64,000 bases of DNA from Flavobacterium orientale (GTDB lineage: Bacteria; Bacteroidota; Bacteroidia; Flavobacteriales; Flavobacteriaceae), in NCBI RefSeq assembly GCF_014638005.1, contig NZ_BMFG01000008.1, forward strand, positions 1 to 64,000, in the 5' to 3' direction. Below the pieces are notes generated by a model that did no database searches, was not told the origin of the DNA, and saw only the letters and a program-made list of their open reading frames with translations. The position numbers and the translations under genes are program-made. Shown here piece by piece: positions 52,048 through 60,368 of this stretch (the stretch's first letter is position 1; each line of letters begins with the position of its first letter).

Positions 52048-52791
52048 ATGAATTTCCAAAAATATAGCATAGTTACTAGTATACTCTTTACATTTTTATG
52101 TTGCTGTTGTACCGGTAACGACAACTTTATAAACCTTTCTAATAAGTCCTATAATTTAATAATTGAATCTCGTGACACGATAGAAATTGATTTTTACGAT
52201 ACAACATACTGTCGTTTTGACTATTATAGAATAGATAATGAGTCGCAATGGAAAATTGAAAAGGTCGATAACACCTATTTTTTATTGTCTCAAAATGGTT
52301 TTAAAATAAAATTTGACAAACATTTTAATAAAAACAATAAGTGTGTTTTCTTCAATTTCACAGAAATTCCTATCGAGTTAAAAGAAAGAAAACCCAAATG
52401 GAACCGCGAAGAGATTTACGGTAGTTGGCAAAGAAAATCAGATGTAAAAATACATGAATTAATAAAAAAAAACAAGTACTCTTTACCTCCTCCTCCTCCT
52501 CATATAACATATGATGAAAATGATGAAAATATCGTATATCCTGCATTTCTTAAAATAGATAAAGATTCAATTAGTTTGTTGGAATGGAATCGCATAGAAA
52601 AATCAGACATTAGAATCAATTTATCAAATGATATTTTATTTTTTAATGTAAAAAAGCATGAAGGACTGGATAAAATGAGAAAAATAGAAATTAATAAAAA
52701 AAATAAAGATACATTATATGTTGAAATTACATATGAGACTTTTACCTACTATGAGACTAAAAAAGATACTTTAATAAAAGTAATACGGTAG
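52048..52791 (+). CDS. Hypothetical lipoprotein
   Basis: 247 aa. Signal with a Cys cluster (LFTFLCCCCTGND) that should serve as a lipobox. The rest is rich in Asn, Lys and aromatic residues, beta-prone, with PPPPPH near residue 150. No family recognised. The next gene starts 35 bp after it on the same strand. Confidence 0.72.
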   Translation: MNFQKYSIVTSILFTFLCCCCTGNDNFINLSNKSYNLIIESRDTIEIDFYDTTYCRFDYYRIDNESQWKIEKVDNTYFLLSQNGFKIKFDKHFNKNNKCVFFNFTEIPIELKERKPKWNREEIYGSWQRKSDVKIHELIKKNKYSLPPPPPHITYDENDENIVYPAFLKIDKDSISLLEWNRIEKSDIRINLSNDILFFNVKKHEGLDKMRKIEINKKNKDTLYVEITYETFTYYETKKDTLIKVIR

Positions 52792-52826
52792 TTAAAGTTA
52801 ATCCGACACCAATTAAACTATATTTA

Positions 52827-53429
52827 ATGAAAGGCAAGTTTTTAATCATAATAATCATAGTTTGGATTATATGGAAACTAATAGAACACTATCTAGTGCC
52901 TTATTTTGTTGTACCGATTCTTTGGTTAGGCCTTTCACTGTTACTACTGATTGTTTTGATTATGCAACTTTTTAAACTAATAAAAGAAAGGAAAGCAAGT
53001 ACAAAACTGAGGTTTCTAAAAATACTGACTTTTGCAATCTTATTTTATTTAACTTTATACAGGTGGACCTTTGACAAGGTTATTGAAAAAATTGATTGGC
53101 ATCTATTGTATGACAAACGAATGGAAATCGTAGATCAAGTCAAAAACGACAAACTTAAATCAAATGTGAGTTGGAATAATTGGATATGTAAACTTCCCTA
53201 TGAATTCCCCATTGTTTCTCATGGGGGAAATGACATTGGTATTAGTAAAGACAAGGAAAAAGTAACGATTACATTTTTTGTGTTTAGAAATTTTTTTAGT
53301 GCCCCATCAACAAAATTCATTTACACCACACATGAAGAAGACATCAGATATTTTGAAGAGCAAGTAGCGAAAAACCCAACAAACAATTGGAAGCTTCAAA
53401 CTAATTGGTACAGAATTTTAAGCGAATAA
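52827..53429 (+). CDS. Membrane protein with soluble C-terminal domain
   Basis: 200 aa with three hydrophobic segments (about 3-19, 24-46 and 66-82), then about 115 residues of soluble sequence (KSNVSWNNWICKLPYEFPIV, DKEKVTITFFVFRNFFSAPS). No family recognised. Probably co-transcribed with the lipoprotein gene before it. Confidence 0.72.
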   Translation: MKGKFLIIIIIVWIIWKLIEHYLVPYFVVPILWLGLSLLLLIVLIMQLFKLIKERKASTKLRFLKILTFAILFYLTLYRWTFDKVIEKIDWHLLYDKRMEIVDQVKNDKLKSNVSWNNWICKLPYEFPIVSHGGNDIGISKDKEKVTITFFVFRNFFSAPSTKFIYTTHEEDIRYFEEQVAKNPTNNWKLQTNWYRILSE

Positions 53430-53511
53430 ATGAAAGCTCCTACTACTAATTGAGTAGACTATCTTGTTAAAAAAACCACAACCACGATTCAAAACCAATA
53501 AAAAAGTTACC

Positions 53512-53519
53512 TATATTTG
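53512..53519 (+). promoter_or_regulatory. TATATTTG -7 box before the serine hydrolase gene
   Basis: In AAAAAAGTTACCTATATTTG, 39 bp before the start. Confidence 0.7.
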
Positions 53520-53557
53520 ATGGTCTAACCGAATAACTAATAATAAAACACAACCCT

Positions 53558-54934
53558 ATGAAAAGAATACTTATAATAGGTTTAGGAATGTTTTTTTCTG
53601 CCTTATCATTTGGACAAACGGCACAAACGAACACTCTAGATAGCTTGTTTACTGCTCTTTATAACAAAAATGCTTTCAACGGCAATGTGCTGATTGCCGA
53701 TAAAGGAAATGTAATCTTTAAAAAAAGTTATGGTTTAGCAGATGAGGCTTCGAAAAGGAAATTAAACGAGACGACTATTTTTGAGTTAGCTTCCGTGTCA
53801 AAACAATTTACCGCAATGGGAATTCTATTGCTCGAAAAACAAGGAAAGCTAAGTTATGATGATAAAATTTCGAAGTACCTTCCCGAGCTTGCTTTTTATG
53901 AAGGTATTACCATTAGAAATTTAGTACATCACACCGGAGGATTACCGGATTACATGGAACTCTTTGATGAAAAATGGGACAAAACTAAATTTGTAGTCAA
54001 TCAGGATATCGTCAACGAGTTTGCAAAACACAAACCGGCGATTCGCTTTAAACCCAATGAAAAATTTGAATACAGTAATACGGGATATGCCTTTTTGGGT
54101 TTGATTGTTGAAAAAGTAGCTAAAAAATCATTTGAAGCGTATTTACAAGAAAACATTTTTAAACCCTTAAAAATGAACAATACCTTCGTTTACAGAAGCA
54201 GGTATAAACCGATGAAAGTGGAAAATTATGCAAACGGCTATGTTTTGGATAGTTTGGGCAATAAAGTACTGCCCGATAGCTTCGGTAAAAAGTTTTATTC
54301 GTATTATCTCGACGGAATTGTTGGTGACGGGATGGTGAACTCCACCATTTCTGATTTATTAGTGTGGGACAGGGCTTTGTATAATGAGCAATTCATAAGT
54401 AAAAAGGGCCGGGATTTACTCTACCAATCCACAAAAACAACCGATGGAAAAGAAACCAATTATGGTTTTGGTTGGTTTATTACTGATGATGCCAAGTATG
54501 GAAAAATAGTAAGCCATTCGGGGGGTTGGGCAGGTTATTCTACATTTATTGAAAGGCATTTGACCAATGACAAAACCATAATCGTACTGCAAAACAATAG
54601 CCTTCCTACTACTAGATTCCCCACAAAAGAAATTCGGATGGTTGTATACAACGAACCTTTACTTGCTGAAAAAAAGATACAGTTGCAATCGGAAGATTTG
54701 GATAACTATTTAGGTGTTTATGGAAATGAAAATTTCCCGTTAAAAATTACAATAAGTAAAAAAGATAATACCTTATATGCCCAAGCAACCGGCCAAGGTG
54801 AAATCCCTTTGGATGCCTATGAGAACGATACCTTTAAGTTTGACCCTGCCGATATTACAATGGTATTTAACGTTAAAGAAAATACATTTGAATTGAATCA
54901 AAGGGGAATGAAAATAGTGCTTAAAAGGGAATAA
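53558..54934 (+). CDS. Serine beta-lactamase/penicillin-binding-protein-like hydrolase
   Basis: 458 aa, signal peptide ending LSFGQ. Beta-lactamase class C/PBP4*-type fold: S-x-x-K motif Ser79-Val-Ser-Lys82 (ELASVSKQFTAMG), Tyr172-Ser-Asn (FEYSNTGYAFLG) and HSGGWAGYS as the third motif. All catalytic residues are present. C-terminal about 100 residues (DNYLGVYGNENFPLKITISK) form the usual extra beta domain. Exported esterase or peptidase; beta-lactam resistance is not implied. Own promoter. Confidence 0.93.
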   Translation: MKRILIIGLGMFFSALSFGQTAQTNTLDSLFTALYNKNAFNGNVLIADKGNVIFKKSYGLADEASKRKLNETTIFELASVSKQFTAMGILLLEKQGKLSYDDKISKYLPELAFYEGITIRNLVHHTGGLPDYMELFDEKWDKTKFVVNQDIVNEFAKHKPAIRFKPNEKFEYSNTGYAFLGLIVEKVAKKSFEAYLQENIFKPLKMNNTFVYRSRYKPMKVENYANGYVLDSLGNKVLPDSFGKKFYSYYLDGIVGDGMVNSTISDLLVWDRALYNEQFISKKGRDLLYQSTKTTDGKETNYGFGWFITDDAKYGKIVSHSGGWAGYSTFIERHLTNDKTIIVLQNNSLPTTRFPTKEIRMVVYNEPLLAEKKIQLQSEDLDNYLGVYGNENFPLKITISKKDNTLYAQATGQGEIPLDAYENDTFKFDPADITMVFNVKENTFELNQRGMKIVLKRE

Positions 54935-54940
54935 ATACCG

Positions 54941-55042
54941 ATGATGAAAGAATCCAAAAAAAGAAATGTAGGCAACGGAATTGGTGTTGGTGCCGCATTA
55001 GGCGTTGCACTCAGTAAGGGAAAAATAGCACTAACTATATAA
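54941..55042 (+). pseudogene. 33-codon ORF, perhaps a truncated glycine-zipper membrane protein
   Basis: ATG 54941 to TAA 55042: MMKESKKRNVGNGIGVGAAL and GVALSKGKIALTI. The basic start and GxGVGAALGVAL pattern match small Gly-zipper membrane proteins of about 50 aa, but the hydrophobic part is cut short. It starts 7 bp after the hydrolase stop codon and ends 9 bp before the next gene. Confidence 0.45.
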
Positions 55043-55051
55043 AACAACAAA

Positions 55052-55294
55052 ATGAAAAGCAAAAAGTTAAGTGAAAGAACCATTGAGGAACTAAAAAAGA
55101 ATGAAAAAGCATTGCGAATACTAACAGGTTTGCTTGTAGCTGCATTAACTGTTTTGTTTATTGCCAGCATGTATATCACTATAAATACAGGATTTACACC
55201 GCTTGTAGTGATGCCTATTACTTTAGTACCGGTTGTGCTTTTAAATTTAGGAACAATCAATAAGATTAAAAAGGAAATTAAGTCGAGAACGTAG
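55052..55294 (+). CDS. Small two-TM membrane protein
   Basis: 80 aa. A basic/acidic N-terminal helix (KKLSERTIEELKKNEKALRI), two hydrophobic helices (about 27-46 and 51-68: LVVMPITLVPVVLLNLG) and a Lys-rich tail. Probably part of the transcript with the short ORF upstream. Function unknown. Confidence 0.75.
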   Translation: MKSKKLSERTIEELKKNEKALRILTGLLVAALTVLFIASMYITINTGFTPLVVMPITLVPVVLLNLGTINKIKKEIKSRT

Positions 55295-55461
55295 AAGTCA
55301 ATAACGATGGTTATGAGACTTCGTTGAGCGAAGTACAAATTGAATGATCATCGGAAGTTAGTTAGCAACCATTTCAGGCTCCTGATGTTGGTTTTTATAA
55401 TCTCACTTTGCTATAACGAAAAACAACGTATCAAACTAGTACCAACCTAAAAAACCAAACC

Positions 55462-55875
55462 ATGAAATTCCTACCCGTACTCCTACTCGTTTTCTGCAGC
55501 TTTGCAAACACTGAACCGAAGCATATTATCAAAGGCTGTAACGATTTTAAATCAGGTACCTTTGAAATTGTAGACGCCAAATTGGACCGAAGGTATGTTA
55601 TTGAAAGAAGAGGAAATTGGCAATCAGAAGAGACGTTTACCATCGCCGGTGAAAGAATTAGAGGTAAAATGTACTTTAAAATACAATGGATCAACGACTG
55701 TGAATACAACCTATTTTGTGATACATCCAAAAGTACATTTGACGAAGAGGATTTAAAAATTAATGCGAATGGCGGTGTCAACATAAAAATTCTTACTATG
55801 AATAAAAATTGTGCTACGTTTCGTTGTAAAGTAATGGACTTTTCAATGGAAGGTGAAGTGTGTAAGATTCAATAA
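55462..55875 (+). CDS. Small exported hypothetical protein
   Basis: 137 aa, signal peptide ending SFANT. Four or more cysteines in the mature part (CNDFKSGTFEIVDA, NDCEYNLFCDTSKSTFDE, NCATFRCKV) suggest disulfides. Beta-rich. A relative of small Bacteroidota periplasmic proteins beginning with a C-x-x-F-x-x-G motif. Function unknown. Confidence 0.75.
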   Translation: MKFLPVLLLVFCSFANTEPKHIIKGCNDFKSGTFEIVDAKLDRRYVIERRGNWQSEETFTIAGERIRGKMYFKIQWINDCEYNLFCDTSKSTFDEEDLKINANGGVNIKILTMNKNCATFRCKVMDFSMEGEVCKIQ

Positions 55876-55917
55876 AAAGTTATGTTGGTGTTGTGTTTAG
55901 ATAACCAACCAAATCAA

Positions 55918-56275
55918 ACTCACCCCCAACTTATCACCCAACGCTTACCACGTTATGTCATCCCGACGTAAGGAGGGATCCCATTATCAAAGTCACCCAA
56001 CACTTACCACGCTATGTCATCCCGACGTAAGGAGGGATCCCATAATCAAAGTCACCCACAGCTTATCACCCCCTGTTTACCCTCAAAGTTTGTCATCCCG
56101 CGGGATGTCGAAGACGAAATAGGGACCTCCTACGCAGTAGGCAGCAACCCCATAATCAAACTCACCCCCAACTTATCACCCAACGCTTACCACGTTATGT
56201 CATCCCGACGTAAGGAGGGATCCCATTATCAAAGTCACCCAACACTTACCACGCTATGTCATCCCACTGAAGACG
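55918..56275. repeat. Mosaic repeat cluster with a local duplication
   Basis: The block GTCATCCCGACGTAAGGAGG plus GATCCCATTATCAAAGTCAC occurs at 55957 and again at 56200, with a further GTCATCCCGACG unit between; the stretch TCACCCCCAACTTATCACCC begins both. The dyad CATCCCGCGGGATG and CCTACGCAGTAGGCAGCAAC are in the middle. Confidence 0.88.
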
Positions 56276-56387
56276 TCTAAATCTGTAATGATTTGAATTC
56301 GTAGTCGTAAGGAATTCATAGGTCTTACCTAGAATAAAACATAAGAAAAAGCTTGATATTTCTTTTTATAGGAAGGGAAAAGTTATA

Positions 56388-56395
56388 TATATTTG
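56388..56395 (+). promoter_or_regulatory. TATATTTG -7 box before the lipoprotein pair
   Basis: In GGGAAAAGTTATATATATTTG-like context, 42 bp before the start; upstream AGCTTGATATTTCTTTTTAT matches the region before 37898. Confidence 0.72.
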
Positions 56396-56436
56396 CGGGG
56401 TTTTAGTAAGAATGTGTAATCTTTTAAAAATAAAAC

Positions 56437-56829
56437 ATGAAACAAATGACTAAAATGCTGTTTATGATTGCAGTATTGGGATTTACAAGTTGTAGTCCAA
56501 AAATCACTTCAAATTTTGTTAATCCTCAACCGGCATTAAATAGTACCGAAAGCGTTGCACTTTTAGACATCGAACACAAATTACCGGCAAACTTAGTAAA
56601 AGTGGGCGATTTAAGATTTCAAGATTCGGGATTTTCTACAGACTGTAGTTTCAACAGTTTAATGACAAAAGCAAAAAATGAAGCACGAAAGAACGGAGCG
56701 AATATTGTAAAGGTTGTGGATAAAAAAAAACCAGACCTATGGAGTAGTTGTTATCGATTAAAAATTGAACTTTATAGATATGATGGAGATGTTTCATCTT
56801 TAAAACAATATACATTAAAACTTGACTAA
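56437..56829 (+). CDS. Small lipoprotein, possibly RcsF-like
   Basis: 130 aa, lipobox LGFTSCSPK. The rest (VALLDIEHKLPANLVKVGDL, FNSLMTKAKNEARKNGANIV) has a strand-helix pattern with Cys residues at about 69 and 108, in a layout similar to small envelope-stress lipoproteins such as RcsF/DUF4156, but this is tentative. Followed after 17 bp by a PEGA lipoprotein gene. Confidence 0.75.
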   Translation: MKQMTKMLFMIAVLGFTSCSPKITSNFVNPQPALNSTESVALLDIEHKLPANLVKVGDLRFQDSGFSTDCSFNSLMTKAKNEARKNGANIVKVVDKKKPDLWSSCYRLKIELYRYDGDVSSLKQYTLKLD

Positions 56830-56846
56830 CCTTTAAACACAATTCA

Positions 56847-57314
56847 ATGAAAATCATTTTTAGAATCCTTATTCTTTCATCTGTAGTACTACTTTCAAGC
56901 TGCGCAACTATTATTTCAGGCTCAAGACAAAATGTGGAAATAACTTCAGAACCGAGTGCTGCAAAAGTGTTCATTAACGAAGTTGAAATTGGCAACACGC
57001 CTGTTCAAAAAAATCTTAAAAGAAACCAAGAATATCAATTAGTCTTAAAACTAGACGGATATGAAACTTATGAAACTAAATTAGAGAAAAAGTTCAATGC
57101 CTGGTATATAGGAAATATTGCATTTGGTGGGTTAATTGGAATTATAGTAGATCCAATAACCGGGGCAATGCACAAATTAAAACCACAAGAAATTGATGGC
57201 AATTTAAAAAAAGGAACAACGTATAAAACAGAAAATGGTGATTTGTTCATAAAAATAAGTATGGATATCGACCCGAATTCTGAAAAAATAGGACAATTAA
57301 AGAAATCTGAATAA
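56847..57314 (+). CDS. PEGA-domain lipoprotein
   Basis: 155 aa, lipobox LLSSCATI, then QNVEITSEPSAAKVFINEVE and IGNTPVQKNLKRNQEYQLVL, a PEGA domain (about 30-90), a hydrophobic Gly-rich segment (IAFGGLIGIIVDPITGAMH) and a polar tail. Such proteins sit in the envelope and are often found in surface-layer or polysaccharide contexts. Second gene of a two-gene operon that ends in a terminator. Confidence 0.86.
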   Translation: MKIIFRILILSSVVLLSSCATIISGSRQNVEITSEPSAAKVFINEVEIGNTPVQKNLKRNQEYQLVLKLDGYETYETKLEKKFNAWYIGNIAFGGLIGIIVDPITGAMHKLKPQEIDGNLKKGTTYKTENGDLFIKISMDIDPNSEKIGQLKKSE

Positions 57315-57334
57315 AACTACAAATTAATCGTATC

Positions 57335-57372
57335 AACTCCCTTTTCAAGAAAAATGTCAAGGGAGTTTTTTT
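57335..57372 (+). terminator. Intrinsic terminator after the PEGA lipoprotein gene
   Basis: AACTCCCTT, 15-nt loop, AAGGGAGTT and TTTTT, starting 20 bp after the stop codon. Confidence 0.88.
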
Positions 57373-57516
57373 ATTCACACCTTTCTATAAGAGATAGCAA
57401 AATAGCATAATATATAAACGAAGTTTGTCAGATTAGATAAAAGTAGGTACTCTAGTATTGAATGTAGTTGATGTTTTGATAATCAATAAATTACACCATC
57501 ACATTAAATTTTTAAT

Positions 57517-57524
57517 TATATTTG
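57517..57524 (+). promoter_or_regulatory. TATATTTG -7 box upstream of the alcohol dehydrogenase gene
   Basis: In TTTTTAATTATATTTGTGTA, 138 bp before the start; the long leader contains the repeat tract listed next. Confidence 0.55.
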
Positions 57525-57574
57525 TGTAACCACTATTGAAAATTTACCTGAAACACCAAAAAAGAACTTTTGTA

Positions 57575-57655
57575 CCGCCCATCTAATCACTCAAAATCCA
57601 ACAATCAAACAATCTAACAATCTAACAATCCAACAATCTAACAATCCAAAATTCT
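57575..57655. repeat. CAATCTAACAATCCAA tandem tract
   Basis: About nine degenerate 8-bp units of ACAATCTA/ACAATCCA type right before the dehydrogenase start codon. It would lie in the 5' untranslated region. Confidence 0.8.
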
Positions 57656-57661
57656 AAACCC

Positions 57662-58666
57662 ATGAAAGTAAACGCATTTGCAGCCCTTGAACCCAAGGCA
57701 AAACTAACCCCTTATACGTATGAATTAGGAGCGTTAGGCACTGAACAAGTAGACATCAAAGTAGCCTATTGTGGCATTTGTCATTCAGATTTAAGTATGA
57801 TTAACAACGACTGGGGAATGACGCAATATCCCATAGTCCCCGGTCACGAAATAATTGGAGAAGTAATCGCTGCAGGAGCTGCGGTAAAAAATCTAAAAGT
57901 TGGCGATAAAGTAGGATTGGGTTGGATGAGTGGCTCATGCATGAGTTGCGAACAATGTATGGACGGTCAACACCATCTTTGTGCTAACGGCGAAGCTACT
58001 ATTGTAGGTAGAAATGGTGGGTTTGCCGATACGGTTCGTGGCCATTGGTCGTGGGCTATTCCACTGCCGGAAGCTATTGATATGCGTAAAGCCGGACCAT
58101 TACTTTGTGGCGGAATTACGGTTTTTAATCCCATTATTTTAGCGGGAGTTAAACCTACGGACAAAGTAGGTGTTATTGGTGTTGGCGGTTTGGGACATAT
58201 GGCCATCAAATTTTTAAAACACTGGGGCTGTGAAGTAATTGCATTTAGCTCCAATCCCGATAAAAAGAAGAACATTTTAGCGATGGGTGCGAGTAAAGTG
58301 ATTAACTCCACAGCTCCGGAAGAACTGGAAAGCATTGCAGGTAAACTAAACTTTATTTTGAACACCACCAATGTCACATTGGATTGGAATTCCTATTTGA
58401 CGGCTTTAGCACCAAAAGGAAGGTTCCACACGGTAGGTGCTGTTTTGGAACCGATGGCAATCCCTGCTTTCAGTTTAATTATGGGCGAAAAAACAGTAGG
58501 TGGAAGTCCAATCGGTAGTCCTGCACTAACGAAAACAATGCTCGATTTTTGTGTACGACACAACATCTATCCCGAGGTGGAGGAATTTCCAATGGCAAAG
58601 GTGAATGAAGCGATTGCTCATTTGGAAGAAGGGAAAGCAAGGTTTCGAATTGTGCTGCATAATTAA
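57662..58666 (+). CDS. Zinc-dependent alcohol dehydrogenase (cinnamyl/YahK-type)
   Basis: 334 aa, complete. Catalytic zinc region CGICHSD (Cys37) and PGHEIIGEV, structural zinc cysteines in SCMSCEQCMDGQHHLC, and the NADP-binding GVGGLGHMAIKF with a basic residue pattern after it (FSSNPDKKK) pointing to NADP. The group reduces aldehydes to alcohols. Cytoplasmic. The DUF4242 gene is 115 bp downstream on the same strand. Confidence 0.95.
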   Translation: MKVNAFAALEPKAKLTPYTYELGALGTEQVDIKVAYCGICHSDLSMINNDWGMTQYPIVPGHEIIGEVIAAGAAVKNLKVGDKVGLGWMSGSCMSCEQCMDGQHHLCANGEATIVGRNGGFADTVRGHWSWAIPLPEAIDMRKAGPLLCGGITVFNPIILAGVKPTDKVGVIGVGGLGHMAIKFLKHWGCEVIAFSSNPDKKKNILAMGASKVINSTAPEELESIAGKLNFILNTTNVTLDWNSYLTALAPKGRFHTVGAVLEPMAIPAFSLIMGEKTVGGSPIGSPALTKTMLDFCVRHNIYPEVEEFPMAKVNEAIAHLEEGKARFRIVLHN

Positions 58667-58781
58667 ACAAGGTAGTCTAACGTGTGAAAACTTTTTAAAT
58701 AAAAAACCATGGAGTCCGGACACCATCAAAAACGGGGCGTATCCCAAAAGCCATACGAGTAGGAACCAAAATTAAATAAGT

Positions 58782-59054
58782 ATGCCAAAGTACGTAATCG
58801 AAAGAGAAATTCCGGGTGCAGGCACATTATCACCGGAACAATTAAAAGCTATTTCCCAAACTTCTTGTGGCGTGTTGAACGAACTGGGACCCGAAATCGA
58901 ATGGGTTCATAGTTATGTGACCACGGATAAAATCTATTGTGTGTACAACGCACCGTCGGAGGAGCTGATTCTTGAACACGCGAAAAGAGGCGGGTTTCCC
59001 GCAAATGCTGTTTCAGAAGTGGCAACTATGATTGACCCTGCTACAGCAAATTAA
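58782..59054 (+). CDS. DUF4242 small protein
   Basis: 90 aa: MPKYVIEREIPGAGTLSPEQ, WVHSYVTTDKIYCVYNAPSE and HAKRGGFPANAVSEVATMID. The fold is a ferredoxin-like alpha/beta barrel. Family members are often beside oxidoreductases; a role in metal binding or stress is claimed for some, not provable here. Confidence 0.9.
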   Translation: MPKYVIEREIPGAGTLSPEQLKAISQTSCGVLNELGPEIEWVHSYVTTDKIYCVYNAPSEELILEHAKRGGFPANAVSEVATMIDPATAN

Positions 59055-59200
59055 ACAAAATAGTTGTGAGGCATAACTGAAATTTGTTATTTTTATGAAC
59101 TGAATAAAGCCGGTTAGGCTTCAGGATTGTATTGGCCTAACTAAAATAAAAATTACCAACTTCAAGCTGCGAATTACTAATCACAACTGGCACAAAATAA

Positions 59201-59974
59201 ATGGAAATACTAATACTATCCGTAGCCGCATTCCTCGTTGCAATACTGACTTTCTTTTCGGGTTTCGGACTCGGAACAATTCTGACACCGGTATTCATGC
59301 TGTTTTTTCCCGTTGAAATAGCAATTGCCTTAACCGGAGTGGTTCATTTTTTTAATAATATTTTTAAACTGTTTTTAGTCGGTCGTAAAGCAAACAAAGA
59401 AGTCGTTTTGCGTTTTGGTATTCCGGCAGTTATTGCAGCAGTCATTGGTTCGTGGATTTTGATAAACAGCACCGATTGGCAACCCTTATTCGCTTATACC
59501 GCATTTGGAAACTACTTTGAAGTGTATCCGATGAAATTCATAATAGCCATTTTACTCATCATTTTTGCAAGTATGGACCTCATACCTTACTTCAGTAAGT
59601 TACAGTTTAGCAAGGACAAGCTTTCGATAGGTGGAGTACTAAGTGGTTTTTTTGGCGGACTTTCTGGGAATCAAGGGGCTCTGAGAAGTGCCTTTCTAAT
59701 TAAAGCCGGCCTTTCAAAAGAAGCGTTTGTGGCCACAGCAGTAGTAGTTTCTACTTTTGTGGATCTCACTCGCCTAAGCATGTATGCCACAAAGTTCACC
59801 ACATCCGGTCTAACCGACAATCTCACGCTGGTAATCGCAGCCACAAGTGCCGGAATCGCAGGAGCCTATTTAGGCAACAAACTCTTAAAGAAGGTAACCC
59901 TCCGCTTTTTACAAGTAACCGTAGCCTTATTACTCATAATCATTTCCCTAGCCCTCGCAGCAGGCCTCCTCTAA
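59201..59974 (+). CDS. TauE/SafE-family membrane exporter
   Basis: 257 aa with seven to eight membrane helices. Signature: AFLVAILTFFSGFGLGTILT with GFGLG, and the second repeat GVLSGFFGGLSGNQGALRSA. The family moves sulfite, sulfonates or other organic anions. The N-terminal half and C-terminal half are inverted copies. A short stretch of simple repeats follows (59995-60030). Confidence 0.93.
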   Translation: MEILILSVAAFLVAILTFFSGFGLGTILTPVFMLFFPVEIAIALTGVVHFFNNIFKLFLVGRKANKEVVLRFGIPAVIAAVIGSWILINSTDWQPLFAYTAFGNYFEVYPMKFIIAILLIIFASMDLIPYFSKLQFSKDKLSIGGVLSGFFGGLSGNQGALRSAFLIKAGLSKEAFVATAVVVSTFVDLTRLSMYATKFTTSGLTDNLTLVIAATSAGIAGAYLGNKLLKKVTLRFLQVTVALLLIIISLALAAGLL

Positions 59975-60143
59975 TCCTCCCTTATCGCTCTTACCCCAAC
60001 TTTACTAATCACTAATCACTAATCACTCCCAACTCCAGTCCTATATTTTTTAAACTTCGAAAGTGCTAAATAGTAATAAAAATGTCTTAATACTTAATAC
60101 TATTATCTTAATACTAATCCTCACTAAACTAATGAACAAAAAA

Positions 60144-60173
60144 ATTGCCTGACATTTTATAGTGTCAGGCAAT
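60144..60173 (-). terminator. Intrinsic terminator for the minus-strand 31-aa ORF
   Basis: ATTGCCTGACA, 8-nt loop, TGTCAGGCAAT. The A-run before it (60136-60143) reads as a T-run on the minus strand, so it terminates minus transcription. Confidence 0.8.
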
Positions 60174-60222
60174 ATAATTAAAAGCCTACGGGCTTGTATA
60201 AGTAGTAAAATCTAGTGCTAAC

Positions 60223-60318
60223 TTACATGTTGCAGCTTACTACAAGGGCAACAAATTTGATAAGCAAGATCACTAATTTTAAAAATTCCATAAATTCGAA
60301 GTTATCATTTTCTTTCAT
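60223..60318 (-). CDS. Tiny ORF, 31-aa membrane peptide
   Basis: From ATG 60318 to TAA 60223: an acidic start MKENDNFEFMEF followed by one hydrophobic helix LVILLIKFVALVVS and SCNM. Ends 50 bp before a strong minus-strand terminator and begins 22 bp after the terminator of the slipin gene, so it is a self-contained unit of about 180 bp. Confidence 0.5.
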   Translation of the reverse strand: MKENDNFEFMEFLKLVILLIKFVALVVSCNM

Positions 60319-60339
60319 TTTTTCAAGGTTTTAAAAAGA

Positions 60340-60366
60340 AACCCTGAAAAATGAACTCAGGGTTTC
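60340..60366 (-). terminator. Terminator of the slipin gene
   Basis: AAACCCTGA, 9-nt loop, TCAGGGTTT; on the minus strand followed by TCTTTTT. Directly after the slipin stop codon. Confidence 0.85.
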
Positions 60367-60368
60367 GG

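Noticed and set aside
60223..60318. Type I toxin-antitoxin locus for the 31-aa membrane peptide
   Set aside because: The peptide fits by size, but no antisense RNA promoter or tandem repeat is evident, so it is listed only as a tiny ORF.
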